From Ophthalmolycus amberensis (taxonomy: Eukaryota; Chordata; Actinopteri; Perciformes; Zoarcidae): a stretch of 64,000 bases of DNA. Made by a program: the position numbers and the translations under genes. The DNA is taken from contig JAFEUB010001038.1 in assembly GCA_024529925.1 (NCBI GenBank), positions 3,104,501-3,168,500 of the forward strand. The letters are read 5' to 3'. Numbering within the stretch: position 1 is the stretch's first letter; each line of letters starts with the position of its first letter. The notes beneath the pieces are model-generated. The model was not told where the DNA came from. It made no database searches and was given only the letters and a program-made list of their open reading frames with translations. This document shows positions 51,131 through 62,500 of this stretch, one piece after another.

Positions 51131-53149
51131 AAAGCAATTCTAAATTGCTGCAGTACGTCTTTCATGGATTTTGTAAAACGATTAGCTGCCGTTGTTGTAC
51201 CGTGTTCTCCTGGTTCATTTTGTGGTGCGAGTTATTTCCAACACAGCTAAAAACGTCTGCGGGGAAAGTGTCAGCTTTAGGTGTCAGTCCTCGGAGCAAG
51301 CACAAGTACCAATTTCTCTGCTGTCGGCTTCAATTGACGAGAATGCGCTGCATTGAACTGCACACAGCCACAAGAAGTTGAGCGGTTTCCACGAGAGCCT
51401 TGAGTCTCCCTTTTCCACTCCAGCGGCTCTCTTCTCTTGACGTTACTAATGCATATTCTATGTATTCCCCCTCTCCTTTCCTATATGTAGAATCCGGCAC
51501 ATTCAGATTCATATAAGGAATAAATTAGTAAAGACAACACTTGCAGAAAATCCTTCCAGGAATGAAACAAACAGGACAGACTGGTGATATCCGTTGTGCT
51601 GTGTAGTTGCGACACCCTGTCCCCCTCTCTGACATGCATGCAGACAGACACACACATGAACACAACAGCCTTCCCATTTAATTATCCTGTTTTTTGTATC
51701 AGTGCCACTTAGGAGCTAAGCCTGATTGCACCTCTGCATGATAAATGCTCCTGTCTTAACTTCTCTCCTCTCCGAACGGAGCAAAGAATTGGGTTATTTA
51801 TCCTCAAATAGCAGAGTGGTTGGTGGCTGAGAGTTGAAACGGCTACAAATCGATATAGTTATATTAGAAAGAGATCAAATGAATATGTGTAATGTGGAAG
51901 GTGATGCTGGTAGTGATGAACCCACAGAGAATTATTACCAGAATCTGCAGTTCCCCTCAACTCTACGTGCATTTTAGCATCTTTTAGACATTTTAATTTA
52001 CCTTGAACGCACCATAATCATCATCTCAATGCTACCTCTGTTAGCTCTGTTATCTAGCCAGGCAGGGCCGTGCTGCTAGCATATTGAGGTTTCTCATGAA
52101 TGGGGATTAGGGCTTATCCGGGTTTCTGAAAACAGGATATGGTGCTTACATGCAGCAAACACACAAACGGGATGCTCCAAAAAACAGATAATAAACGGGT
52201 TATTCATGAGCTCCTTGCTGGTTTGAAGTCAACCAATAAGCCTATCACCACTAAACAGCAAAAAGTCCCATCTCAAGAAACTGTAATGGTCCACCTTTGC
52301 ATGTCCCGCAGGCAATGAGTGAAATTAAATTTAAAAAGCAATTATAAAACAACTAGGGGGAAAGCACCTCTTTACCTTCCGAGTCATTTGGCCAGTCTGC
52401 TTTTATTTATTCCTTGTTTTTCTTCAAACTTTTTTTGCAAACTTTTCCACCTCAGTCAAGCGTGAAAATCAATTATTTTCACGAATTAGCAAGTTTTTGG
52501 GGAATTTTTCAAATTGACTGTTTATACACATGTTTTCCTGTCAATCAAATTCAAGCCTCTTTATTTACAAATTCACAACAAAACCTTTTTGCCGTCACGG
52601 CTTCACAAACTGGTCCCATGGGTTAACGGGGTAATTTAGATGGCCGAAGCCCAGTAATCTGTCAACTTCTATGAGGAACAGCTGAGAGGGGATACCATCT
52701 TTTATCTTTAAGTGACTATAAATCACGAATGATCTGTCTCTGAAAGGCTTTTGTAGCCTGCTGAAAAAGCAATGTTAGGCTAGAATCTGTTTTGAAAAGA
52801 GAAAGCTAGTAATGGCTCATTTCTGTTGTGCTGTGGCTTCCTTCGTAGGATAGATGAGGTTTTTCCCTGGGTATAATTCCCCAGAGCTGCCGTGTTTAGA
52901 CGTGCTTTCCCCAAGCTATCCACATCAGCAGGCTTCCCCTGTTAACTGCCAGCCCTTATCTCTCTCTTTCTGTCCTTCCTTCTCTCTCTCCACCCCCCGC
53001 TAGGGAGGGAGACTCTTCTCTCGCTGCTCTTGCTACTCTCTTCCGCTTTATTTCAGTTTTCTTCTCTCGTCTAGCTTCCTCCAGTTCACCCCTTCTCATG
53101 TTCACCCCAATCTGCTCATTTACTCCCATTTAACCCACACCCACCCCCC

Positions 53150-53150
53150 A

Positions 53151-53210
<60 letters not shown>
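53150..53210. repeat. (AC)n microsatellite
   Basis: About 58 bp of AC preceded by a C-rich cacccccca stretch. Confidence 0.95.
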
Positions 53211-53211
<1 letters not shown>

Positions 53212-54247
53212 TTCCATTGTGTCGTCAGGATACTGTCAATAATAAGTTAGGAATTCTCCAATGCTTGATAAATACAATACAAGGTCCTCATTTTTCATGC
53301 AAATGACTCGCTACTGTAAGTAATCAATTACAGAAACATCATGCTGTTTCCATCAGTCAAAGGGAAAAACGGCTTTAATTGTGTTTTCGGAGTTTGAAAT
53401 AGAACAGAATTCTCTTACTCAAAGCTTTATAGACTTAAGAGTTACTGATTGCATCAAAAGAAAGCATTCATCCAACATGAACAACGTGTAAACAACAGCT
53501 TAGTCAACATGCTGTCAGTCAAAACTGCTTACTTGTATACTGCAATTCTTTATCAAGCCAACAATGGCTTGTGATGTTTGACACAACTGCACATTGCACA
53601 CCGAGGCCCACTTTACCACAAATTAATGAAAGAAAATTAGTGGAAGGAACGATTCCTTCACAGAAAAGAACGGGGCACAACAATTCAAACCATTCAGCGA
53701 GCACTTCTGATGTGTACTGGCCACCTTTATTGTTGAGCAGCTCCACTGCGAGCTTGGAGTCTCGCTTGTGAAATATAATTGCCGAAGGACAGAGGAGCAC
53801 TACTCATTCATCTTCCATTCTCTATTTTCAAGGGGATCCGAAAAGTGGCCTTCCAGGCACAAGCCTGCTTCTGTACCCTGCAGGCTACTATTGCCCCATT
53901 TTACACTGGTGGCACTCGAAATAAATGGGTCAAAATGTGTAAATAAACACATGAATGGACAGAGGAACAGTGGTTGTTATGAAGGCATGTGGCCTTTGTG
54001 CTGACCAACTGACCGGTGAAATTTGTTCCTGGAAAGGGACAAAAAGAATGACACACACGCACACACACTCGCAGACCCAAAGTGTTCACTATTTATACAC
54101 ACTGATAGGGATTCAAACCTGCTGCTCGTTGCCGTGCCCACATGTTAATGAATGGATTGTAAATGAACGGCAACAGTTTCAAATCAGACGTAAGGAACTT
54201 ATTTGAGACTTTACACAAATGATTGCTGTGCTTATGTTATGGTTATT

Positions 54248-55888
54248 ATAGAACATCTGATAACTTCTACTGTCACAGTACAAATTATCAGATTATTACA
54301 ACATCTGATAACTTCTACTGTCACAGTAGAAGTTGTCAGATGTAGACGTAATTAGATTATTAGAACATCTGATAACTTCTACTGTGATAGTAGAAGTTAT
54401 CAGATGTTCTGATAATCTAATTACTAATAATCTAATTACTTCTACTGTGATAGTAGAAGTAATTAGATTATTACAACATCTGATAACTTCTACTGTCACA
54501 GTAGAAGTTATCAGATGTTCTGATAATCTAATTACTAATAATCTAATTACTTCTACTGTGATAGTAGAAGTAATTAGATTATTACAACATCTGATAACTT
54601 CTACTGTCACAGTAGAAGTTATCATATGTTCTAATAATCTAATTACTAATAATCTAATTACTTCTACTGTGATAGTAGAAGTAATTAGATTATTACAACA
54701 TCTGATAACTTCTACTGTGACAGTAGAAGTTATCAGATGTTGTAATAATCTAATTACTTCGACTGTGATAGTAGAAGTAATTAGATTATTACAACATCTG
54801 ATAACTTCTACTGTCACAGTAGAAGTTATCAGATGTCATCTACTATTACAGTAGAAGTAATTAGATGATTAGAACATATGATAACTTCTACTGTGATAGT
54901 AGAAGTTATCATATGTTCTAATAATCTAATTACTTCTACTGTGATAGTAGAAGTAATTAGATTATTAGAACATCTGATAACTTCTACTGTGACAGTAGAA
55001 GTTATCAGATGTTCTAATAATCGAATTACTTCTACTATCACAGTAGAAGTAATTAGATTATTAGTAATTAGATTATTAGAACATCTGATAACTTCTACTG
55101 TGATAGTAGAAGTTATCATATGTTCTAATTACTAATAATCTAATTACTTCTACTGTGATAGTAGAAGTAATTCGATGATTAGAACATCTGATAACTTCTA
55201 CTGTCACAGTAGAAGTTATCATATGTTCTAATAATCTAATTACTTCAACTGTGATAGTAGAAGTAATTTGATTATTACAACATCTGATAACTTCTACTGT
55301 GATAGTACAAATTATCATATGTTCTAATAATCTAATTACTAATAATCTAATTACTTCTACTGTGATAGTAGAAGTAATTAGATTATTACAACATCTGATA
55401 ACTTCTACTGTGACAGTAGAAGTTATCAGATGTCATCTACTATCACAGTAGAAGTAATTAGATTATTAGAACATATGATAACTTCTACTGTCACAGTAGA
55501 AGTTATCAGATGTTATCTACTATCACAGTAGAATTAGATTATTAGAACATATGATAACTTCTACTGTTACAGTAGAAGTTATCAGATGTCATCTACCATC
55601 ACAGTAGAAGTAATTAGATTATTAGAACATATGATAACTTCTACTGTCACAGTAGAAGTAATTAGATTATTAGAACATATGATAACTTCTACTGTCACAG
55701 TAGAAGTAATTAGATTATTAGAACATATGATAACTTCTACTGTCACAGTAGAAGTAATTAGATTATTAGAACATATGATAACTTCTACTGTCACAGTAGA
55801 AGTTATCAGATGTCATCTACTATCACAGTAGAAGTAATTCGATTATTAGACCAAATGATAACTTCTACTGTTACAGTAGAAGTTATCA
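54248..55888. repeat. Tandem array of 34 near-perfect palindromes
   Basis: Two ~45 bp palindromes alternate. Type A has arm aacatctgataacttctact around a tgtcaca centre. Type B has arm ataatctaattacttctact around a tgtgata centre. Thirty-four centres were counted by eye from 54272 to 55868. In 55630-55790 the two merge into hybrid units (A left arm, B right arm) repeated at exactly 48 bp. Some A-B joints carry an extra taattactaataatc. Each unit can fold into a ~20 bp stem, and whole arrays could form long cruciforms. The array abuts the stop codon of the minus-strand gene at 55886. Confidence 0.97.
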
Positions 55889-58702
55889 TTTAAGTAAATC
55901 ATCTATAAAAAATAAAGAAAGTTCAGAAAGTGTGTCCTCATGTACTGAACTTGTTGAATCAGAACCTTCGTTCTTTAGTTGAGGGGGAGTGATGGAGGTT
56001 GTTTCCCGAACCTCCTTTCCACATCCGAAGAACTTGCAGATGGTTTCGCACGTTTTGGGTCGTGTCAGGTGATATTCGACACAGGAGGCAATGTAGTTCC
56101 CAAGTTCTGGTTCCTCTAATTTCATGGACAACCGCACCTTATTTGAACCGCCAAACGTCTTACACAGTTTCTTGAAAATGGCCTCCTCAAGGTTTTTTAA
56201 TCTTTTGATATCAAAATCGACATCCACGACTTCGATCCACGTTCTTTCAGTCAGATGCATAACGATGGTCTCAAACAGAAACATATTGATGGGTTCTACA
56301 GTGGCCCATTTCTGATTTGGTTTTTGAAAAATCCGCACAACCAGCGCCCCCATGAATGCCTGAACTGCCCATTCCTTTACTTTTTGTTTCCAACCTTCAT
56401 CAGATGAGTCCCAATCTGATGAGATTTTTGAATCAGAACCTTTGTTCTTTAGTTGAGGGGGAGTGATGCCCGGATTAATTACAGGCTCTTCACTTGGAGC
56501 GATAAAGGAGAGGGCAGAGTTGACACATGACGCTCCAACCTCATTATGGATTAAGACTCCATGAACCTCTGAAAAGCTCTGTGTGTGGTCCGGACTGGAC
56601 TTCACCTGGTTCTCATTTCTTGAATCAGAACCTTCGTTCTTTAGTTGAGGGGGAGTGATGCCCGGATTAATTACAGGCTCTTCACTTGGAGCGATGAAGG
56701 GGAGGGCAGAGTTGACACATGACGCTCCAACCTCATTATGGATTAAGACATCATGAACCTCTGAAAAGCTCTGTGTGTCGCCCGGACTGGACTTCACCTG
56801 GTTCTCATTTCTTCCCCTGGGAGGGCTGACAGCACATCTGTCCATCCCCTCTGTCTGTGATGTGTCTGATCTATCCATGGAGGTTGTTTCCCGAACCTCC
56901 TTTCCACATCCGAAGAACTTGCAGATGGTTTCGCACGTTTTGGGTCGTGTCAGGTGATATTCGACACAGGAGGCAATGTAGTTCCCAAGTTCTGGTTCCT
57001 CTAATTTCATGGACAACCGCACCTTATTTGAACCGCCAAACTTCTTACACAGTTTCTTGAAAATGGCCTCCTCAAGGTTTTTTAATCTTTTGATATCAAA
57101 ATCGACATCCACGACTTCGATCCACGTTCTTTCAGTCAGATGCATAACGATGGCCTCAAACAGAAACATATTGATGGGTTCTACAATGGCCCATTTCTGA
57201 TTTGGTTTTTGAAAAATCCGCACAACCAGCGCGCACACGAATGCCTGAACTGCCCATTCCTTTACTTTTTGTTTCCAACCTTCATCAGATGAGTCCCAAT
57301 CTGATGAGATTTTTGAATCAGAACCTTCGTTCTTTAGTTGAGGGGGAGTGATGCCCGGATTAATTACAGGCTCTTCACTTGGAGCGATAAAGGAGAGGGC
57401 AGAGTTGACACATGAGGCTCCAACCTCATTATGGATTAAGACTTCATGAACCTCTGAAAAGCTCTCTGTGTGGTCCGGACTGGACTTCACCTGGTTCTCA
57501 TCCCTGAGAGGGCTGACAGCACATCTGTCCATCCCCTCTGTCTGTGATGTGTCTGGTCTATCCATGGAGATTGTTTCCCGAACCTCCTTTCCACGTCTGA
57601 AGAACTTGCAGATGGTTTCGCACGTTTTGGGTCGTGTCAGGTGATATTCGACACAGGAGGCAATGTAGTTCCCAAGTTCTGGTTCCTCTAATTTCATGGA
57701 CAACCACACCTTTTTTGAACCGCCAAACTTCTTACACAGTTTCTTGAAAATGGCCTTGTCAATTTTTTTTAATGTTTTGGGATCAAAATCGACATCCTGG
57801 ACTTCGATCCACGTTCTTTCAGACAGACGCATAGTGATGGCCTGGGGGTCTGCAGTGGTCCAGTTCAGATTTGGTTCTTTGAAAATCCGCGAAACCAGCG
57901 CCTCCGCGAATGCCTGAACTGACCTTTTCTTTAGTTCTTGCTGCTCTGGTGCACCTGCGCACATGCTGGTGCACCAGTTCTCACACAGCACAGGAGTTGA
58001 ATGTTCGTTATTGAACCAGAAGAACGGATGATACTTAGGGTACATTTTGTGTGAGACGATCTTAACGTTCATCTCTTCCATGAAAGACCACATTTCGTTC
58101 AGTATCTTACAGTATTTGTTAGCGCGTAACTGACTGCAAGATGTTCTGCTTCTGATTGTTTTTGCCATGATCACGGGCTGATATGTGAATTGACTGATGA
58201 GGTAATCCCAAACTGAATTTGGGATTATAGCTCTGACAACGTCTGGGCAATAATCACTCTCCTCTTGATCTATGTATGACATGATTTCAACAGATTTGCG
58301 ATCAGCAAATTCCATTCCTGTTGGAAATATCTTCTTATATCTCTTCTGGTCTTTTAGAATTAGCCAAAGAAAGATTTTTGTGACATCTTCAACCTCCTGA
58401 GGGATTTGCTTTTTTACAATATCACACGGAATGCCTGTCATTTCCCTAATGAGCTCGATCATTAGATCCTTAATTTCCTCAAGGATAATGATAATATTTT
58501 TAGCCTTCCATACCATGGGTGGTGAGGCCAAATATTTATTGAAAAGATGTCCAGCGTATTTATCTTTTATGCCTTTCAATTCACCTAGCTGATGCTTGTT
58601 TTCCAGCCAGTGCTTCATCATGTCCCTGAAAGTAAGACATTTGCCTTTTAAATCGGAATACATTTTGATTTCTGACATGGTCTCAACATGTAATTTATCC
58701 AT
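55886..58702 (-). CDS. Intronless 938-aa protein of unknown function with three internal repeats
   Basis: I do not recognise this protein. Seen: one open frame of 939 codons, starting MDKLHVETMSEIK. Residues 1-250 are a mostly helical-looking, Cys/Trp-containing unique part (for example KHWLENKHQLGEL, PSVWD-like NSVWDYLISQF). Three ~130-residue modules follow at about 255-377, 474-604 and 769-900. Each has VQAF..ALV.RIF, LTERTWIEVVDVDFD, AIFKKLCKKFGGS, LSMKLEEPELGNYIASCVEY and HLTRPKTCETICKFF. Ser/Pro/Glu-rich linkers (SFSEVHEVLIHNEVGASC, SEEPVINPGITPPQLKNEGS) are themselves duplicated. There is no signal peptide, transmembrane segment, transposase or protease motif that I can see. The near-identity of the DNA copies (periods about 884 and 688 bp) points to recent duplication with the frame kept open, which suggests a used protein. 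A lineage-specific gene family or the cargo of a mobile element are both possible. Confidence 0.75.
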   Translation of the reverse strand: MDKLHVETMSEIKMYSDLKGKCLTFRDMMKHWLENKHQLGELKGIKDKYAGHLFNKYLASPPMVWKAKNIIIILEEIKDLMIELIREMTGIPCDIVKKQIPQEVEDVTKIFLWLILKDQKRYKKIFPTGMEFADRKSVEIMSYIDQEESDYCPDVVRAIIPNSVWDYLISQFTYQPVIMAKTIRSRTSCSQLRANKYCKILNEMWSFMEEMNVKIVSHKMYPKYHPFFWFNNEHSTPVLCENWCTSMCAGAPEQQELKKRSVQAFAEALVSRIFKEPNLNWTTADPQAITMRLSERTWIEVQDVDFDPKTLKKIDKAIFKKLCKKFGGSKKVWLSMKLEEPELGNYIASCVEYHLTRPKTCETICKFFRRGKEVRETISMDRPDTSQTEGMDRCAVSPLRDENQVKSSPDHTESFSEVHEVLIHNEVGASCVNSALSFIAPSEEPVINPGITPPQLKNEGSDSKISSDWDSSDEGWKQKVKEWAVQAFVCALVVRIFQKPNQKWAIVEPINMFLFEAIVMHLTERTWIEVVDVDFDIKRLKNLEEAIFKKLCKKFGGSNKVRLSMKLEEPELGNYIASCVEYHLTRPKTCETICKFFGCGKEVRETTSMDRSDTSQTEGMDRCAVSPPRGRNENQVKSSPGDTQSFSEVHDVLIHNEVGASCVNSALPFIAPSEEPVINPGITPPQLKNEGSDSRNENQVKSSPDHTQSFSEVHGVLIHNEVGASCVNSALSFIAPSEEPVINPGITPPQLKNKGSDSKISSDWDSSDEGWKQKVKEWAVQAFMGALVVRIFQKPNQKWATVEPINMFLFETIVMHLTERTWIEVVDVDFDIKRLKNLEEAIFKKLCKTFGGSNKVRLSMKLEEPELGNYIASCVEYHLTRPKTCETICKFFGCGKEVRETTSITPPQLKNEGSDSTSSVHEDTLSELSLFFIDDLLK

Positions 58703-58787
58703 CGTTCAATTCCAATGCTCTGTGAATGTAACACAACTATTCTAGCTGTAGGGGACTATCCTACATGTCTATCAGAGATCAAAGGCG

Positions 58788-58810
58788 TGACGTCAGCATT
58801 TGTGACGTCA
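58788..58810. promoter_or_regulatory. Pair of perfect CREs (TGACGTCA) upstream of the 938-aa gene
   Basis: TGACGTCA at 58788-58795 and 58803-58810, centres 15 bp apart, 86-108 bp upstream of the minus-strand start. A half-site (CACGTCAC) lies near 58842. CREB/ATF control is inferred from the motif and spacing. Confidence 0.55.
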
Positions 58811-58816
58811 TCTGAG

Positions 58817-58960
58817 TTGACCGTTCTGTTTGGAACCTTTTTCACGTCACAAAGGCTCAAAACAACGCAAACAATTGACCGTTCTGTTTGGAGCGTTTGT
58901 ATCGTCACATGGGCTCGAAAACAGAACGCAAACAACTGTCCGTTCTGTTCTGAGCCTTCA
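58817..58960. repeat. Tandem ~60 bp repeats in the upstream region
   Basis: Units begin at 58817 (ttgaccgttctgtttggaac), 58875 (ttgaccgttctgtttggagc) and 58936 (ctgtccgttctgttctgagc). The first two units also share aacgcaaacaa at their ends. Periods are 58 and 61 bp. Confidence 0.85.
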
Positions 58961-59286
58961 GGATTCAGGATTCTTCTTCGTGGGTATTTTGCGGCTTCTT
59001 CTTCTTCTGCTTTTGATTTCCCGGTAGATTGGATGCCGTGAGACACGATGCTGCCCCCTATAGTTCAGTGTTCATGTACTGTACTGATGTAAACATGTCA
59101 AAATGTTCCTGTCAAGCCTCGTGAAGCGGGAATTTTCAGCCCACTATCATGGACTGGTAAATTATATTTGAAACATGAACCGTTAGCTTGTTATTTAGCC
59201 CGCTAATGATGCTACTTTACTGTGTTAGCTGGTGGCTAACGAAACCGTTCATAATCAATGCTGATGCTAATCAGGCTAAATGCTGC

Positions 59287-59591
59287 TTTGTGTACTGTTG
59301 ACATGTTTTAACCAGCGACAAACAAGTACTAATACATAACATAACTAACTAGTTAACTAACTATTCATTAACAGCTGAAAGTACTCACTGATAGAGACAG
59401 TACCAACTGTACTAACAACAATAGACAGCTGTTTGTTATTATTCACCAGTGATAATTTAATTTAAACTTTGTGTACATATATATACATCATACATATATA
59501 TATTAACCCCAATAACTGACCGAGAACCACGTGTTTGTCGCTGGAGAACCACGTGTTTGTCGCTGGTTAAAACATGTCAACAGTACACAAA
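59287..59591. mobile_element. 305-bp element with perfect 38-bp inverted ends
   Basis: 59287-59324 is the exact reverse complement of 59554-59591; arms start tttgtgtactgttgacatgt. Inside, gagaaccacgtgtttgtcgc is duplicated in tandem next to the right arm, and there is an AT tract. No clear target duplication is visible, so MITE is an inference. Confidence 0.7.
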
Positions 59592-62500
59592 TCATTATTT
59601 GTGTACAAAACTAGCATTTTGCCTGAACCGGCAGCACGCAATATAATCTTTTAATCGATCTGATAAAAAAAACGTAATCTTCAACAAAAGCTACAATTGA
59701 TTCATATAATAATGTTAGTTTGTCAAAGACTGATGAGTCAACAAAGAGGTCCACAGCTAGATGTCGAAACACACACAATACCAGTGTAACTAGGCCAATA
59801 CACATCCTATAGCCTGTTACATTTTTATTTAAAAGATATATTTATATTATTTATATTATATTTAAAAGATGTGAATGTTATTCAGCGTCTCCTGTTGGTG
59901 ACAATTCCTTCAGACCCCAAACCTGTATAACACACACACACACACCTGACATTACACAGCCCCTCAGATGAGACCGGTCCACGCACCGTCACAGCGTTGA
60001 GTATTGTCAAAAAATGCCGGCAGCCACAGGAATTATGGATTCTGACGGAAACAAGGAAGCATGTTGTTCTTTGTGTTTGCTCTCCAAAGGTTCAGTCATG
60101 TTTGGAAGAGGTGAACTCCTCAGAGTCCTGCAAACGATCGAGGCCCTGTAGAACACAATGTGCAGAACCCTTGAGTTGGCTTTACGTTGAGTTTGTGCCT
60201 TCTTTGAATTATTTACTCAAGCAACTCAGATTTAAAGGAGACAATCTGACTTTTGCCACATGTTTAAATGCTAAACTCTTGAACATTTAGCTACAATGCT
60301 AAGCTAACTACTGTAAAGTCAGCGAGCTGAAAATCCATTATTCATCGGGTTCACCAACCTCAGCTAACATTAGCCATTAGCTAATGCTCATACCAGACCA
60401 ATACTGTGAGGCTCTGGCACCAAAACTCTAACTCTATTCAATTAAGCAACAGAACTTTGTATTACTTATGAATACTTTTCATTTGTAAGATGAAGACTGT
60501 TATCTCTTCTTTTAAATGTTACATTTTGCTGCTTTAAGTTATTTAAGGGAAAAATATGAATCAATTCTGTCAAAAAGACCATCAAGAACTGAACTGAAAC
60601 TAATTAAAACTGTAAAATATGTTTCAAAGACTGAATACAAAAGTAAGATAAAGCATCAAACATTAATATTTAGTTTCTCATGGAGCTCCAGCCAACCTGC
60701 AGCCGCCTTGTAGCAGTTTAGCGCTGATAATTGAACGGAAACAGCTCCGCTCGTCCCAGCAGGAAGTCTTGACCTTTGCCATTTGTCATCCTGTTTCCTT
60801 TCCCATCTTGTTTCGCTCCATCGGAAATGCAACGAGTATTTAAATATTAAACATGCAAACAAGCAATATGTCTCCTGCAAGAAATTGTTAAATCGATTTT
60901 GAATATCAAGTGGGCGAAAAAAGGCGTTCCTCTGCCGCCGCTATGAATTTGTAATTTTCATAATTCATTTTTTACACTCACCGCGGCACATTTGAATAGA
61001 TTGCTGTTTGTCAAGTACTGTACAAGCAATTTCAGCTGGTGCTCTGTTTTCCTGCATGTCCATTCTCCCTCTCTCAATATTCCTGTCTCATTCAATTTTA
61101 ATTACCGCTCCCAGGATTTATTCTAGACTCTACCTCAGATCAGCCATGCACCTTGTTTACCACCGTGTTTTTAGACGTCGCACCGAGGGCCGCATTGAAA
61201 CGCATTCCGTAAACAACATACTGCCATGAGTGATGTCAGGCTAGACAATATGAACTCTCTCTCAGACACAAACAAGGTGTGTCTGTAGTCGATCACGGGG
61301 ATTACACACACCTCCCGCGTCTCAGATACGTGTGCACGCCGCCCCGTTCTCCTTCCCAACAGGGTTACCCGCACTACGCGAAACCCACGAATCAGTGCGT
61401 GATTGATGTGTGGTCTGGCGGAACTAAAGCGCTTGATTGATGTGGCATGCCAAAGAGGAAATAGCGGGGTGTTGATGAGGTGTGTCTCCAACATTGAATT
61501 TCTGTTGTCATAAAATAGAAAGGATGGTTCTGCACGTCTCCAGCACGAGTGAGACACCGTCTTTTGTTCTCAGTGTGGGAGCCTGGCTCTGAAATTTGCA
61601 TCTCTGTGAGAAGTGCATGCTGTTTTTCGTCCCAGTAATTTCCCAGCCTGTTACGGCCGTATTAACATGTATTAATAGGGCCATTAGCCGCTGCTGATGA
61701 CAATGGTCATCCTTGATGCATGGCTTGCACAATGTAAAACCCACTTTCATCCCTCCCTCTGTCTCTCCTGCCATGGATGTGAATCAGGATGCAGCAGAGG
61801 CTAAAGGATCACAGATCCGAGCTGAACAACTCTCCAGTCGAGAGGGATGTTTCTTATGACGCAGGTGCACACTTGGGCAACAAAAGGCTCTTGTGACCCT
61901 GAAGCCCATTTAAAGATGCACATTTTATTTTCATTGTGTGTACTCAATTCCGATAAGAGCGCTCTTGTTTTCCGCAATCATTTCCCCCCCTGATCACATA
62001 CAAATCGTGTTCCGACAGTTCCGCCTTTTAAAATGTTCCTCTACTGAAAAGTGTCTTGTTTTCCGCACACCATTTCCACATATCTGACTCCAAAAGAGAA
62101 ACTTTACAGGCTCGGAACATTTGAATCGTTATGAGGGTTTTCAGGGCTGTTGCCAACAGCCTGAGGCATTGGACACAGCAAACCTGTGGTGTATAGACGA
62201 ATATATCCAGTCCGACCACTCTGTCTGTTAATAGGTTATTTGAAAACAATTATTCTTGTGCCCCACGCATATGGGCTACTTTTACACAGCTCTGTACTAA
62301 CCTTGTATTTTTAAATCGATCTTTTTTGGGGCCACTCATCTGGCATTTCACGTGTTCTTTCTTTCATTTTAGCGTTCTTTCCATCCAGTAGTTTAGTTTT
62401 GCTGATTTTAATCCAAAACACCAATATACTGTATACACACATATACACCTGGTATACATCCACCCACCTCTTCAAATGAAAGCAAGTGAGGCACGAGTTT

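Larger units (their letters stand above)
44740..54247. other. Intergenic stretch without supported genes
   Basis: No exon with family similarity on either strand. Besides the listed repeats it contains a TG run (46088-46107), a C run with a single A (47862-47890), and a moderately GC-rich block at 48990-49230 without coding signal that could be conserved non-coding DNA, which cannot be judged without an alignment. Confidence 0.5.

Noticed and set aside
54296..55831. Several open frames of 70-173 codons on both strands
   Set aside because: Produced by the palindrome array; identical text on both strands and no independent support for translation.
54248..55888. Superficial resemblance to a CRISPR array
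   Set aside because: There are no unique spacers, units are whole palindromes, and the genome is eukaryotic.
56124..57917. Repeated ~60-codon plus-strand frames (MDNRTLFEPPN type)
   Set aside because: Antisense shadows of the three modules of the minus-strand 938-aa protein; they repeat because the modules repeat.
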